A stretch of DNA of 64,000 bases from DATKZM01 sp035527975 (GCA_035527975.1 DATKZM010000030.1:62001-126000), one strand, 5' to 3'. Shown: positions 32,587 to 41,318, numbered from the stretch's first letter. Numbers and translations: made by a program. Notes: generated by a model not told the origin, from the letters alone.

Positions 32587-33771
32587 TTACCGCGGCGCGT
32601 AGACGGCGCGCTTCTCGGCGATGCCCTTGAGTTCGAACTCGCCGAGCAGGTGAAAATTTCCGCCGTGGGTCGCGGCGAAGGTCGCGGAGGCGAGCACGCC
32701 TTCGTCGAGCCCGCGCGTCAACCCCTCAATGCGGCTGGCGAGGTTGACCGCCGGGCCGATAACGGTGAAGTCGAGCCGGTTTGCGCCGCCCACATTGCCG
32801 TAGAGAAGATCGCCAAAGTGAAGCGCGATGCCGCAATCGATCTTTTCCTTGCCCGCGGAGGCCCGGGCCGCGTTGAGCGCGACAAGCGCGGTCTGCGCCG
32901 CCCTGGCGGCAGCGAGGGCATGCCGCGCCGCGTCCGCTTCGTTGTCGTCGCCGTCTTCGTCCCTGGGCACGAAGATCGCCATCACGGCGTCGCCGATGAA
33001 TTTCAGGATTTCACCGCCCTCGCCTTCGATCGCCTGCGCCACGGCGTCGAAATAGTCGTTCAGCAGATCGATCAGCGCGTTTCCCGGCAAAGTCTCGGAG
33101 AGCGGGGTGAAGCCGCGCAGATCGCAGAACCAGATCGCCGCGCGGATGGTCTCTTGCGCGCCGCGCCTGATCGCGCCTTGAAGCACCCGCGTGCCCGCGA
33201 CCGGCCCGACATAGGTGTCCATCAGCGTCTTGGCGAGATGGCGGAGATAAAGCGTCTCCATTGCCGGGGCGAGGTCGCCCGCGATGCCTTCCAGTACCGC
33301 GATATCGTCGTCGCCGAAGCCGCCTTTGCGGTCGGTCGCATAGCTCACCGCCTTGTGGGCGCCGTCGGAGAAGGTAACGGGAATGACGATGTAGTCGGTG
33401 AGCCCGGCCGCGCGGAGATCGGGAAGCACGGTAAACTCGCCGTCCTGGGGCGGTGTTTCCAGATCGCAGCGCACGCTGCGGCCTTCGTTGTAGACAATGA
33501 ACAGCGGGCTGTTGCGGAAGACGGCTTCACCGTCCTCGGTCTGACGGTATTGCCGAAAACTGAGCCCCTTGCCGTACTCCCACAGGGTGGAGAAGCTGTC
33601 GACCTGGGGATGCAGGCTCGGCACGCCGGTGGTAAAGCGCACAATCGGTAGACCCAAGGCACGCAGGCGTTCGACGAGGGCGGTATCGAACTCGGCCGAG
33701 TTGGCGATGAACCGGCCCTCGGTGCGCAGCCAGCTGCGCAGCGTCTCGATCTGGGATTGGCGGTCGGACAT
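32587..33771 (-). CDS. Class III adenylate/guanylate cyclase
   Basis: 394 aa. The carboxy-terminal half (about 205-392) is a cyclase homology domain: metal aspartates D217 (WFCDLRGFTPLSE) and D261 (FIGDAVMAIF), purine-selecting K257, and the transition-state Asn/Arg in VNLASRIEGLT. The amino-terminal 190 residues form a GAF-like or cyclase-associated sensory domain and contain FRQYRQTEDGEAVF, a pattern common in rhizobial soluble cyclases. Lys at the purine site favours ATP and therefore cAMP. It may feed a CRP-like regulator; a CRP-style palindrome exists at 63825, but no link is shown. Confidence 0.9.
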   Translation of the reverse strand: MSDRQSQIETLRSWLRTEGRFIANSAEFDTALVERLRALGLPIVRFTTGVPSLHPQVDSFSTLWEYGKGLSFRQYRQTEDGEAVFRNSPLFIVYNEGRSVRCDLETPPQDGEFTVLPDLRAAGLTDYIVIPVTFSDGAHKAVSYATDRKGGFGDDDIAVLEGIAGDLAPAMETLYLRHLAKTLMDTYVGPVAGTRVLQGAIRRGAQETIRAAIWFCDLRGFTPLSETLPGNALIDLLNDYFDAVAQAIEGEGGEILKFIGDAVMAIFVPRDEDGDDNEADAARHALAAARAAQTALVALNAARASAGKEKIDCGIALHFGDLLYGNVGGANRLDFTVIGPAVNLASRIEGLTRGLDEGVLASATFAATHGGNFHLLGEFELKGIAEKRAVYAPR

Positions 33772-33815
33772 GGCGGCAGGCTCATTCCATAGAGGGCGCG
33801 AACCGGTTCAGTTCT

Positions 33816-35210
33816 TCACAGAACCTGCGCCGCCGCGGCGCGTCCGGCAAGCCGGCCGAGCACCGTCGCGGTCAGCAGCCCATTGCCCGAGAGATAGCCT
33901 GAAACGTGGGGACCCGAGATCCCGCAGGCTGCCCCGCCGCCGGCAAAGAGGTTGGGCAATGCCGTTCCATCCTCGCGCAGCACCCGCCCCTCGGTGTCGA
34001 CCACCAGCCCGCCTTGCGTGTGCAAGAGCGCCGCGGTCACGCGGACGGCGTAGTAGGGCGGGGCGAGCGCGGGCTGGCCGGAGAAATCGCGGCCGAACGG
34101 GCAGGCGCCGTTGCCTGCCGCCAAGGCTTGGGTCTCTGCCATGGTGCGGACGAGCGCTTCGGCCGGCAGCCCGGTCGCCTCGGCAAGCGCTTCAGGCGTG
34201 CCCGCTGTCTTCACCGCGCCGGCCTCGAAGGCAGTGCGGTAATCGTCGAAGGTCATGCCGAGGTCGTGGATGCGGGCGTCGTAGATGTCGAAGGCGATAC
34301 CGTCGGGTTGCGCCTGCACCGAAACTGCTTGCTCCGAATAGCCCTGGTGCTCGTTGGAGAAGCGCGCACCGTGTGCGTTGACCTGGACGCCGCCCTCCAT
34401 CATCAGCGCCCAGGTGATCTGGATGCCGTGTGGATGGGCGATCGAGCCGTGGCCCTGATAGCCGCTCATGTCGCGGCTCGCAGCGCCCAGCGCGGCGCCC
34501 CAATTGATGCCCTCGCCCTGATTGCCCGCATGGCCGAAATAGAGCGCGTCGGCGATTTCGGGGATGTTACGCGCGACCATCGCCGCATTGCCGCCAAAGC
34601 CGTTGCAGGCGAGCAGGAGCGCGCCGCAGCCGAGGTCTTCGTGGCTGCCGTCGGGACGCTCGTATCGTAGCCCGTGGACGCGCGCGCTTTCGTCGGCAAA
34701 GAGCGCCGTGACATGGGCGTCGCAGAGGATCTCGATGCCGGCCGTCTCGGCGGCGCTGCGCAACGCGTCCATCAGCGCCTGGCCGGTCTTGCCCGGCGGG
34801 GCGTGCATGCGCAGGCGCGAATGACCCGGATAGCGGAAGCCCTCGACCAGTTCGAGCGGGATGCCGCGGTCGTGTGCCAACCAGTCGATGGTCGGTCCCG
34901 AGGCGCGGGCGATCGCCTCGACCATCGCCGGATCGTTAAGGTCCTTGGCCTTGCGCCGGAGATCGCCGGCGAATAGCTCGGGCGTGTCGTCGATGCCTTT
35001 CGCCGCCTGGATGCGCGTGCCGGCGGCGGGGATCATGCCCGAGGACATGGCGGTCGAGCCCATCGGGATGGGGTCGCGCTCCAGCACCACGACTTCCGCG
35101 CCCGCTTCGGAGGCCGCCAGCGCCGCCGTCAGCCCGCAGGCCCCCGCCCCGACGATGACCAGCGGCACGGTGAGGGCGAACTCGGCGTCGTCGGGGCTGA
35201 GGATCGTCAT
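33816..35210 (-). CDS. FAD-dependent oxidoreductase, fumarate reductase/ketosteroid dehydrogenase type
   Basis: 464-aa soluble flavoprotein. Dinucleotide motif VIVGAGACGLTAA at 19-31 with the downstream acidic residue (VVLERD). Substrate-domain segments are TAMSSGMIPAAGTRIQ and a carboxy-terminal FAD closing motif LFAGGGAACGISGPHVSGY. The family includes fumarate reductase, tricarballylate dehydrogenase TcuA and ketosteroid Delta1-dehydrogenase, which add or remove hydrogen across a C-C bond next to a carbonyl. Last gene of the GntR-led operon, 21 bp after the second PuuE-like gene. A succinyl-to-maleyl type oxidation, or its reverse, would fit the pathway proposed for this operon. Confidence 0.88.
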   Translation of the reverse strand: MTILSPDDAEFALTVPLVIVGAGACGLTAALAASEAGAEVVVLERDPIPMGSTAMSSGMIPAAGTRIQAAKGIDDTPELFAGDLRRKAKDLNDPAMVEAIARASGPTIDWLAHDRGIPLELVEGFRYPGHSRLRMHAPPGKTGQALMDALRSAAETAGIEILCDAHVTALFADESARVHGLRYERPDGSHEDLGCGALLLACNGFGGNAAMVARNIPEIADALYFGHAGNQGEGINWGAALGAASRDMSGYQGHGSIAHPHGIQITWALMMEGGVQVNAHGARFSNEHQGYSEQAVSVQAQPDGIAFDIYDARIHDLGMTFDDYRTAFEAGAVKTAGTPEALAEATGLPAEALVRTMAETQALAAGNGACPFGRDFSGQPALAPPYYAVRVTAALLHTQGGLVVDTEGRVLREDGTALPNLFAGGGAACGISGPHVSGYLSGNGLLTATVLGRLAGRAAAAQVL

Positions 35211-35231
35211 GGCCGCCGCCGCGCCACGCGC

Positions 35232-36155
35232 CTAGCTCTGCCCCTTGAACACCGCCAGGATCTCCGCACCGGTGGCGGGCCAGACGCCGTCATGGCCCAT
35301 GATGTGCGTGAGCGCGGCGTCCAGGAACTTGATCCGGTGGGGCTGGCCCGACATCCAGGGATGGATGGTGAGCGCCATGATGCGGCCGCCTTGCGTCTCG
35401 GTCTCGCGGTAGAGCACGTCGAACTGGTCGCAGATCTGGTCGACGAACTGCTGCTCGGAATGATGGTTCTGGCCCATGATCGTCTGATCGTCGATCTCGA
35501 AGGCGTGCGGCATCGAGTGGATTGTTCCGTGCCTGGTCTTCATCGCATATGGCATGTCGTCGTTGATCCAGTCGCAGACGTATTCGATGCCCTCGGCCGC
35601 CACGAGGTCGAGCGTGTTGTCCGATTGCGATTTGGCAGGCGAGAGCCAGCCGGTGATGGTTTGGCCCGAGGTTTCGCGCAGCACGCTCAGGGATTCCTGG
35701 ACCAGCGCCTTTTCATCCGCCTCGGCGAGCCCGCCGTAGTGGAGCTTACCCATATCGACGCCGTTCGCGATCACCTCCCAGCCGCGCGCGTTGATCTCGT
35801 CGATGAGCAGCGGATAGCGCTGGGCGATCTTGGAATTGACGGCGACCGAGGCCTTGATGCCGAGCTTGTCGAGCAGCTTGAAGACGCGGAAGACGCCGAC
35901 CCGGTTGCCATAGTCGCGCAGCGTGTAATGGCGTAAATCGGGATAGGGCGTCACCATGCCGCCCGGCGCCTTGAAGGGCTGGGCCGGCTGGTTGAGCGGG
36001 AAGAATTCCAGCGCCGGGACGACCCAGAGTGCGATGCGTGCGCCGTTCGGCCAGGTGACGGCAGGTCGCTTCTGCAGGATCGACCATTCGTAACGGTCGT
36101 GATCCATGCCGTAGCCGCGCCTGGGGTACTTCAGATAGTCGTCGGGGAGCGCCAT
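35232..36155 (-). CDS. PuuE-like polysaccharide-deacetylase-fold amidohydrolase, copy 2
   Basis: 307 aa, NodB-type fold of the allantoinase PuuE subgroup rather than true chitin deacetylases. Signatures: NGARIALWVVPALEFFPLN, LRDYGNRVGVFRVFKLLD, GWEVIANGVDMGKLHY, ITGWLSPAKSQSDNTLDL and ALTIHPWMSGQPHRI. Relatives hydrolyse ring amides such as allantoin, and I recall bacterial imidases of this fold. Start at MALPDDYLKYPRRG, 4 bp after the preceding gene. It is a clear paralogue of the neighbour at 36160; the two may act on different substituents or as a hetero-oligomer. Confidence 0.86.
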   Translation of the reverse strand: MALPDDYLKYPRRGYGMDHDRYEWSILQKRPAVTWPNGARIALWVVPALEFFPLNQPAQPFKAPGGMVTPYPDLRHYTLRDYGNRVGVFRVFKLLDKLGIKASVAVNSKIAQRYPLLIDEINARGWEVIANGVDMGKLHYGGLAEADEKALVQESLSVLRETSGQTITGWLSPAKSQSDNTLDLVAAEGIEYVCDWINDDMPYAMKTRHGTIHSMPHAFEIDDQTIMGQNHHSEQQFVDQICDQFDVLYRETETQGGRIMALTIHPWMSGQPHRIKFLDAALTHIMGHDGVWPATGAEILAVFKGQS

Positions 36156-36159
36156 CGGA

Positions 36160-37074
36160 TCAGGCCCCCTGATACTTGGCGATATCGGCCGTGGCCGTAT
36201 CGTAGTGATGTTCCAGATACCACTGGGCGATCTCGCGGCCCGTCGTCACCCAAACATCGTCATGGCCGGTGATGTATTCGAGCGCCTCGGCGAAGGGCTG
36301 GATGCGGTGGGGCTGGCCGACTGCGTAAGCGTGGAGCGGAATGCACATGACAGTGCCGCTCTCCGCGCCTTCTTCGTAGAGCTGATCGAAATTCGCCTTC
36401 AGCATGTCGGCGTAGCGGCGCGGGGCCTGGAAGTTGAAGTTGTAGACGATGATGTCGTTCATCTCGAGCGAGTAGGGGATCGAGATGAAGCGGCCGTCTT
36501 TCACGTTTACCGGCTGGGGCTGGTCGTCGCAGAAGAGATCGCAGGTATAAAGCAGCCCGTACTCGGCGAGCAGGTCCATGGTGCGTTCGGTATGGGTGAG
36601 CGCCGGCGCCAGCCAGCCCGCGATCATTTGCCCGGTGTGCTTTTTCACCGTCGCGATCGCGTCCTCGATGATGGCGCGCTCTTGGCCCTCGTCCATGTCG
36701 TAGCAGTAGCGGGTGTTGTAGATGCCGTGGGAGTAGAACTCCCAGCCGCGCTTGGCGCATTCGGCGATCAGTTCGGGATGGTGCTCGCACAGCGCCACGT
36801 TGAGCGAGACGCTGCCGCGCACGCCGCAGCGGTCCATCACCTCCATCATCCGCCAGTGCCCGGCGCGGTTGCCGTAATCGCGCTGGGCGTAAGGCAGGAT
36901 CGCCGGGGTCGGCCGCGGCCAGGGCGTGCGCTTGGGGTTTGTCGGTGGGTCGAGCTCGTAGAACTCGATGTTGGGCGCCACCCATAAGGCGACGCGGGCG
37001 CCGTTCGGCCATTCCAGTTTCGGGCGGTCCTTGTAGGGCCAGTAATCGTAGAGCCCGGGATCTTCCTTCTGCAT
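36160..37074 (-). CDS. PuuE-like polysaccharide-deacetylase-fold amidohydrolase, copy 1
   Basis: 304 aa. Same subgroup as its neighbour: NGARVALWVAPNIEFYELD, QRDYGNRAGHWRMMEVMDRC, GWEFYSHGIYNTRYCYDM, IAGWLAPALTHTERTMDLL and IPLHAYAVGQPHRI. It lacks the regular His-His-Asp zinc triad of peptidoglycan deacetylases, as PuuE does. Probable role: hydrolysis of a cyclic amide or imide to the open half-amide, providing the substrate of the isochorismatase-family amidase encoded just upstream (37089). Function inferred from fold and operon. Confidence 0.87.
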   Translation of the reverse strand: MQKEDPGLYDYWPYKDRPKLEWPNGARVALWVAPNIEFYELDPPTNPKRTPWPRPTPAILPYAQRDYGNRAGHWRMMEVMDRCGVRGSVSLNVALCEHHPELIAECAKRGWEFYSHGIYNTRYCYDMDEGQERAIIEDAIATVKKHTGQMIAGWLAPALTHTERTMDLLAEYGLLYTCDLFCDDQPQPVNVKDGRFISIPYSLEMNDIIVYNFNFQAPRRYADMLKANFDQLYEEGAESGTVMCIPLHAYAVGQPHRIQPFAEALEYITGHDDVWVTTGREIAQWYLEHHYDTATADIAKYQGA

Positions 37075-37088
37075 GCGGCTCTACTCGC

Positions 37089-37763
37089 TCAATTGGGCGC
37101 AGACCAGTCCGCCAGATAGCCGATCACGTCGGCCGCGGGCACGACGTCGGCGTATTTGATCGCCATGTCGTAGAGGTTCGAAAAATGCGGGCTCTCATGC
37201 TTGTCGGCGACGCACTCCTCGGCGACCACGGTGCGGTAGCCGCGCGACAGGCTGTCGACGCAGGTCGCGCGCACGCAGCCGCTGGTCGAGCCGCCGGTCA
37301 GCACCAGCGTGTCGCATTGGTGCCAGATCAACAGCGACTGCAGGTTGGTCTCGTGAAAGGCCGAGGCCATGCGCTTGTTGATGATGACGTCGCGCACCTT
37401 GTCGATCTTGAGGCGGTCGTCGAATTCGGAGCGCCGCGAGCCGGCCTTGATGTTTTGCAGCGAATCGGGCGTGTCGGTGCGCGTGCCCCAGATGCCGCAA
37501 TCCTCGCCTGAGTCCATATAGGCGACGTAGGTCCAGACAACCGGGATCGCCTTCGAGCGTGCGAGATCGGAGATCTCGTTCACGTACTCCATCTGCTTGG
37601 GATCGGTCTCGTAGGCGGTCTTGAACTCGCCGACATTGGTGTAGGACTTCTGCAGATCGATGTTGACGATCGCGGGCTTGCGGCCGAAGCCAAAGCGCGG
37701 GCGGGTCGGGTTCGCCTTGATCTCCTCATAGAGCTGGCGCGCCGTCTTGTCCGATGTTTCCAT
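37089..37763 (-). CDS. Isochorismatase-family amidohydrolase (N-carbamoylsarcosine amidase/maleamate amidase type)
   Basis: 224 aa cysteine hydrolase. Catalytic triad D36 (VNIDLQKSYT), K130 (VIINKRMASAF) and C163 (STSGCVRATCVD) is complete, with the cis-peptide segment before the Cys. Family relatives N-carbamoylsarcosine amidase and maleamate amidohydrolase NicF release ammonia from open-chain amides. It lies between the C-C lyase and the two PuuE-like hydrolases in the operon, in keeping with the second hydrolytic step of imide breakdown. Start at the ATG before ETSDKTARQ; the longer frame overlaps the lyase. Confidence 0.9.
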   Translation of the reverse strand: METSDKTARQLYEEIKANPTRPRFGFGRKPAIVNIDLQKSYTNVGEFKTAYETDPKQMEYVNEISDLARSKAIPVVWTYVAYMDSGEDCGIWGTRTDTPDSLQNIKAGSRRSEFDDRLKIDKVRDVIINKRMASAFHETNLQSLLIWHQCDTLVLTGGSTSGCVRATCVDSLSRGYRTVVAEECVADKHESPHFSNLYDMAIKYADVVPAADVIGYLADWSAPN

Positions 37764-37776
37764 GGCTCCGTCTCCC

Positions 37777-38670
37777 CTAATCCTCATCGCTCGTGTAGCG
37801 CTTGCCCATGGCAAGCATGGCCTTGGTGCCGAGCAGCGCCTGCAATGCGTCGAAGTCGAGCATGTGGCCGCGCCAGGGCTCGGTGGTGCCGTGTTCGGCC
37901 AGGCTGGCAAAATAAGCGCGCAGCGCATGGCCGACCGCGCGCGCGGTGCCGCCGGGAAAGATCACCAGCGAAAAGCCGAGCGCCTGCAACGCTTCAGCGT
38001 CGAGGCTCGGCGTCTTGCCGCCCTCGACCATGTTGGCCATCAACGGGACGGTATCGCCGAGCCGCGCGACCATCGCGCGCATTTCATCTTCGCTGCGCGG
38101 CGCTTCGACGAACAGCAGGTCGGCGCCGGCCTCGGCATAAAGCGCGGCGCGGTCGAGCGCCGGCTCGAACCCTTCGACGCCGATCGCATCGGTTCGGGCA
38201 ATGATGAGCGTATCCTCGTCGGCGCGCGCATCGAGGGCGGCCTTTATCTTGCCGACCATTTCGTTGACGTCGACGAGCTCCTTGTTGTCCAGGTGGCCGC
38301 AGCGTTTGGGAAATGTCTGGTCCTCGATTTGGATCGCCGAGGCGCCCAGGCGCTCGAACAGCTTGACCGTGCGGATCACGTTGAGCGCGTTGCCGAAACC
38401 GGTATCGGCGTCGACGATGAGCGGGATCGCGATGCGCTCGCGGATCGCCGAGATTGTTGCCGCGACCTCCTCCATGCCGACGAGGCCGATATCGGGCCGC
38501 CCGAAGCGGGCGTAAGCGATCGAGGCGCCGGAGAGATAGGCGGCGCGAAAGCCCGCCTCCTCGACCAACAGCGCCGTGAACGCGTCGTAGCAGCCAGGGG
38601 CCAACACGATCTCCGCGCCGGCGAGCATGGCGCGGAGTGTTTCGTCGTTGCGGGTAACAGCGACGTTCAT
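37777..38670 (-). CDS. Isocitrate lyase/PEP mutase superfamily C-C lyase (dimethylmalate-lyase-like)
   Basis: 297-aa TIM-barrel enzyme. It keeps the magnesium motif DADTGFGN at 87-94 and the catalytic KRCGH at 122-126 (C124). That motif marks the lyases (isocitrate, 2-methylisocitrate, 2,3-dimethylmalate) as opposed to PEP mutase or oxaloacetate decarboxylase. Further: IIARTDAIGVEGFEPALDRA and ANMVEGGKTP. It would split a 2-hydroxyacid to pyruvate or glyoxylate plus a second acid. Its ATG overlaps the LeuD-like stop (ATGA), tying it to the hydratase that would make its substrate, as in the nicotinate-fermentation pair dimethylmaleate hydratase/dimethylmalate lyase. Confidence 0.9.
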   Translation of the reverse strand: MNVAVTRNDETLRAMLAGAEIVLAPGCYDAFTALLVEEAGFRAAYLSGASIAYARFGRPDIGLVGMEEVAATISAIRERIAIPLIVDADTGFGNALNVIRTVKLFERLGASAIQIEDQTFPKRCGHLDNKELVDVNEMVGKIKAALDARADEDTLIIARTDAIGVEGFEPALDRAALYAEAGADLLFVEAPRSEDEMRAMVARLGDTVPLMANMVEGGKTPSLDAEALQALGFSLVIFPGGTARAVGHALRAYFASLAEHGTTEPWRGHMLDFDALQALLGTKAMLAMGKRYTSDED

Positions 38671-39167
38671 GCCGCTTGCCCTTTGAGCTTTTTCTTCAGA
38701 TGCGGCAGCAAACCGCCGTCGGCGATCATCGTGAGGAGATGCGGCGGGATCGGCTCGCAGGTAAAGCTCTCGCCCCTGCGGGTGATGGTGATTGAACCTG
38801 CTGCCGGATCGAGGGTCAGTGTGTCGCCAGCGGCGATCTTGCCAGCGTCGGGACAAACCAGCGCGGGCAGGCCGAGATTGATGGCGTTACGGTAGAAGAT
38901 GCGGGCAAAGGACTTGGCGATCAGCGCCGCAACGCCGAGCTCGATCAGCGCCTGGGCGGCCTGTTCGCGCGACGAGCCCATGCCGAAATTCTCGCCTGCC
39001 ACCACGATGTCCCCGGGCTTGACGTTCGCCGCAAACGCCGGATCGACAGATTCCAGGCAATGCCGCGCCAGCTCGGCCAGCGAGCCCTTCATGTAGATGC
39101 CCGGCGCCAACACGTCGGTGTCGACATTGTCCTCGAACACCCAGGCACGGCCGGTGAGCGCGGTCAT
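38667..39167 (-). CDS. Aconitase-type hydratase small subunit (LeuD-like)
   Basis: 166 aa swivel domain. Recognised by VFEDNVDTDVLAPGIYMKG, the substrate-selecting loop GENFGMGSSREQAAQALI and LGLPALVC. The short length is that of homoaconitase/dimethylmaleate-hydratase small subunits rather than enterobacterial LeuD (about 200 aa). Overlaps the large-subunit stop by four bases. No leuA or leuB nearby, so leucine synthesis is unlikely. Confidence 0.9.
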   Translation of the reverse strand: MTALTGRAWVFEDNVDTDVLAPGIYMKGSLAELARHCLESVDPAFAANVKPGDIVVAGENFGMGSSREQAAQALIELGVAALIAKSFARIFYRNAINLGLPALVCPDAGKIAAGDTLTLDPAAGSITITRRGESFTCEPIPPHLLTMIADGGLLPHLKKKLKGQAA

Positions 39168-40468
39168 GCGGCTTTCTCCAACAGCATGGGCCGCGGATCG
39201 GTGATGTGGCCGGCAACTGCCGCGGCGGCAACCGTGTAGGGGGAGGCGAGATAGACCTGGCTGTCGGCATGGCCCATGCGGCCTTTGAAGTTTCGCGCCG
39301 TGGAGGAAATGCAGACCTCGCCGGCCGCCAGCACCCCCGCGCCATAGCCCGCGCAGGCGCCGCAGCCGCTCGGCATCAGGATGGCGCCGGCCTCGGTCAG
39401 CGTCGCCAGCGTGCCGTCGGCGGCGGCTTCGCTGGTGATCCGTACCGAAGCGGGGGCAACCAGAAGGCGCACGCCGCGCGCCACCTTGCGGCCGCGCAGG
39501 ATCGCCGCGGCCATGTGGAGGTCGCTCAGCTTGGCCCCGGTGCAGGCGCCGATATAGGCCTGGTCGATTTTGACCGCGCCATGCGCGTCGGCGTCGGCGG
39601 CGTTCTCCGGGCTGTGCGGGGCGGCGACCTGGGGCGCCAGCGTGCCCGCGTCGAATGTGTGGACCGCCTCGATCTCGGCGCCCGGATCGCTCTTCCAGCC
39701 GAGTGCATCATCAGCCACATCCGCGCCTGTCCCGCGCAGATATTCGAGTGTCACGGCGTCGGGCGCGATCAGCCCGACCTTGCCGCCAAGCTCGGCCGCC
39801 ATGTTGGAAAGCACCATGCGCTCGACCATCGGCATCGCCGCAATGGCGGGGCCGGCATACTCGATCGCCTTGTAGTTGCCAACGCCCATGCCGAGCGCAC
39901 CGCAAAGCTTCAGCATCATGTCCTTTGCCGCCAGACCTTCGCCCAGCGAACCGGTCCATTCGATGCGGATCGTCGGGGGCACGCGCACCCAGATCTCGCC
40001 CGTCGCCATCACGCCCGCCATCTCGGTCGCGCCGATGCCGATCATGAAGGCGCCGAAGGCTCCGCCCGTCGTGGAGTGCGAATCGCCGCCCGCGACAAAA
40101 ATGCCGGGCTTCAGATGCCCCCGCTCGGGCAGCACGATATGGCAGATGCCCTGCATGTCGTAAAAGGCCTCGACGCCCTTCTCGGCCACCCATTTGCGGG
40201 TGAGGTCGAGGATGGCGGCGCTCTCGGCATCGACCGCGGGGACGTAGTGATCGGTGATGACGACGACCTTGGACGGATCCCAAATCTCGGCGCCGATTTC
40301 CGCGAGCTTGGGCACCAGGCGCCGCGGTCCGCTGGAATCGTGGACCATGGCCAGATCGACCTTGGCCGTGATGATCTCACCCGGCTTGACCAAGGGCAGG
40401 CCCGCTGCCCGGGCACACAGTTTTTCCGCCAGTGTCATAGCCGGGGTCATCGCCAAAGTTGTCACCAT
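39164..40468 (-). CDS. Aconitase-type hydratase large subunit (LeuC-like)
   Basis: 434 aa. Iron-sulfur ligands C309 (AYIGACTGAKLSDL), C369 and C372 (PSGCGACAGYG) are all present, with the substrate motif FVAGGDSHSTTGGAFGAF at 125-142. Stereospecific hydration or dehydration of a dicarboxylic or tricarboxylic acid is expected. Together with the adjacent LeuD-like subunit and the KRCGH lyase it resembles dimethylmaleate hydratase DmdAB. Alternative starts at internal Met 7 or Met 11 cannot be excluded. Follows gntR by 7 bp. Confidence 0.9.
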   Translation of the reverse strand: MVTTLAMTPAMTLAEKLCARAAGLPLVKPGEIITAKVDLAMVHDSSGPRRLVPKLAEIGAEIWDPSKVVVITDHYVPAVDAESAAILDLTRKWVAEKGVEAFYDMQGICHIVLPERGHLKPGIFVAGGDSHSTTGGAFGAFMIGIGATEMAGVMATGEIWVRVPPTIRIEWTGSLGEGLAAKDMMLKLCGALGMGVGNYKAIEYAGPAIAAMPMVERMVLSNMAAELGGKVGLIAPDAVTLEYLRGTGADVADDALGWKSDPGAEIEAVHTFDAGTLAPQVAAPHSPENAADADAHGAVKIDQAYIGACTGAKLSDLHMAAAILRGRKVARGVRLLVAPASVRITSEAAADGTLATLTEAGAILMPSGCGACAGYGAGVLAAGEVCISSTARNFKGRMGHADSQVYLASPYTVAAAAVAGHITDPRPMLLEKAA

Positions 40469-40475
40469 TGCCGCC

Positions 40476-41318
40476 TCACCCCGCCGGCGACCATATCTTG
40501 CGGTCGTCGCCGTCGATCCGGTTGAGGGTCATCTGATACTGGTAGCGGTCGGGCCGGTAGAGCCCAGTGATGAACTCGACCGCGCGGTGGTCCTGGTCGA
40601 AGACGGTGCGCGAAATGCGCAGCAGCGGCGCGCCGGCCTGAACCTCGAGCAGCGGCGCGATGCGCGCATCGGCAAGCGTGGCGGTGAGCGTCTGGCGCGC
40701 CGAGGATACGATCACCCCGCAGCGCTCCAAGAGGGCCAGCAGCGGCCGGTTCGCCAGGTCCTCGCGGCTGTAGGAGCGGCCGATCGCCTCGGGCACATGG
40801 GTGGTCAGATGCGAGAAGGGCTCGCCCTCCATGTGCCGCACCCGCACCGCGCGCTGAACCAATGTGCCGGCTTCGCAGCCGAGCGCGCGCGCGATGTTTT
40901 CCGACGCCGCGACATAGTCGAAGGCCAGGAGCCGCACCTCGGTCTTGAGGCCCATCTGCAGCAGGTTTTCCAGCAGCCCCTCGACCGAGGCGCGCACCGG
41001 CGGCGAGGGTGCCTCGAAGCGCACCACGGTGCCCCGCCCGCGCTCGCGGCTCACCAGATCCTCGCCGGCCAGCTCGTTCAGCGCCCGCTTGGCGGTGACG
41101 CGGCTGACGCCATATTGCCGGGTCAGCTCGAACTCGCTCGGCAGGATGGCGCCGTTTGGATAGGCGCCGCTGACGATCTCGTCGCGCAAGATCACGTAGA
41201 TCTGGTGGTAGAGCGGCGTGGGTTGGCGCGCATCGACGCCGCCGCGCGCCTGCGGCGGGATTTCGGACCCGGCCGGGCGTCTGGCGAGCAGGGTGTCGGC
41301 TTTCGGCTGGACGGCCAT
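40476..41318 (-). CDS. GntR-family (HutC/UTRA) transcriptional regulator
   Basis: 280 aa. Winged helix in the first 100 residues (PLYHQIYVILRDEIVSGAYP, ILPSEFELTRQYGVSRVTAK, DLVSRERGRGTVV) and a UTRA ligand-binding domain after it (VQRAVRVRHMEGEPFSHL, ISRTVFDQDHRAVEFITGLYRPDRYQ). It heads the operon and lies 50 bp from a 36-bp palindrome at 41368, its probable operator. The UTRA domain would sense a pathway carboxylate or amide. Relatives include HutC for histidine and imidazole derivatives. Confidence 0.93.
   Translation of the reverse strand: MAVQPKADTLLARRPAGSEIPPQARGGVDARQPTPLYHQIYVILRDEIVSGAYPNGAILPSEFELTRQYGVSRVTAKRALNELAGEDLVSRERGRGTVVRFEAPSPPVRASVEGLLENLLQMGLKTEVRLLAFDYVAASENIARALGCEAGTLVQRAVRVRHMEGEPFSHLTTHVPEAIGRSYSREDLANRPLLALLERCGVIVSSARQTLTATLADARIAPLLEVQAGAPLLRISRTVFDQDHRAVEFITGLYRPDRYQYQMTLNRIDGDDRKIWSPAG

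Noticed and set aside
35232..37074. Cell-wall or chitin deacetylases
   Set aside because: No signal peptides, PuuE-type signatures, missing canonical zinc triad, and a metabolic operon context.
38667..40468. Leucine biosynthesis leuCD
   Set aside because: No leuA or leuB nearby, unusually short small subunit, and fusion into an operon with a C-C lyase and amidases point to another hydratase.
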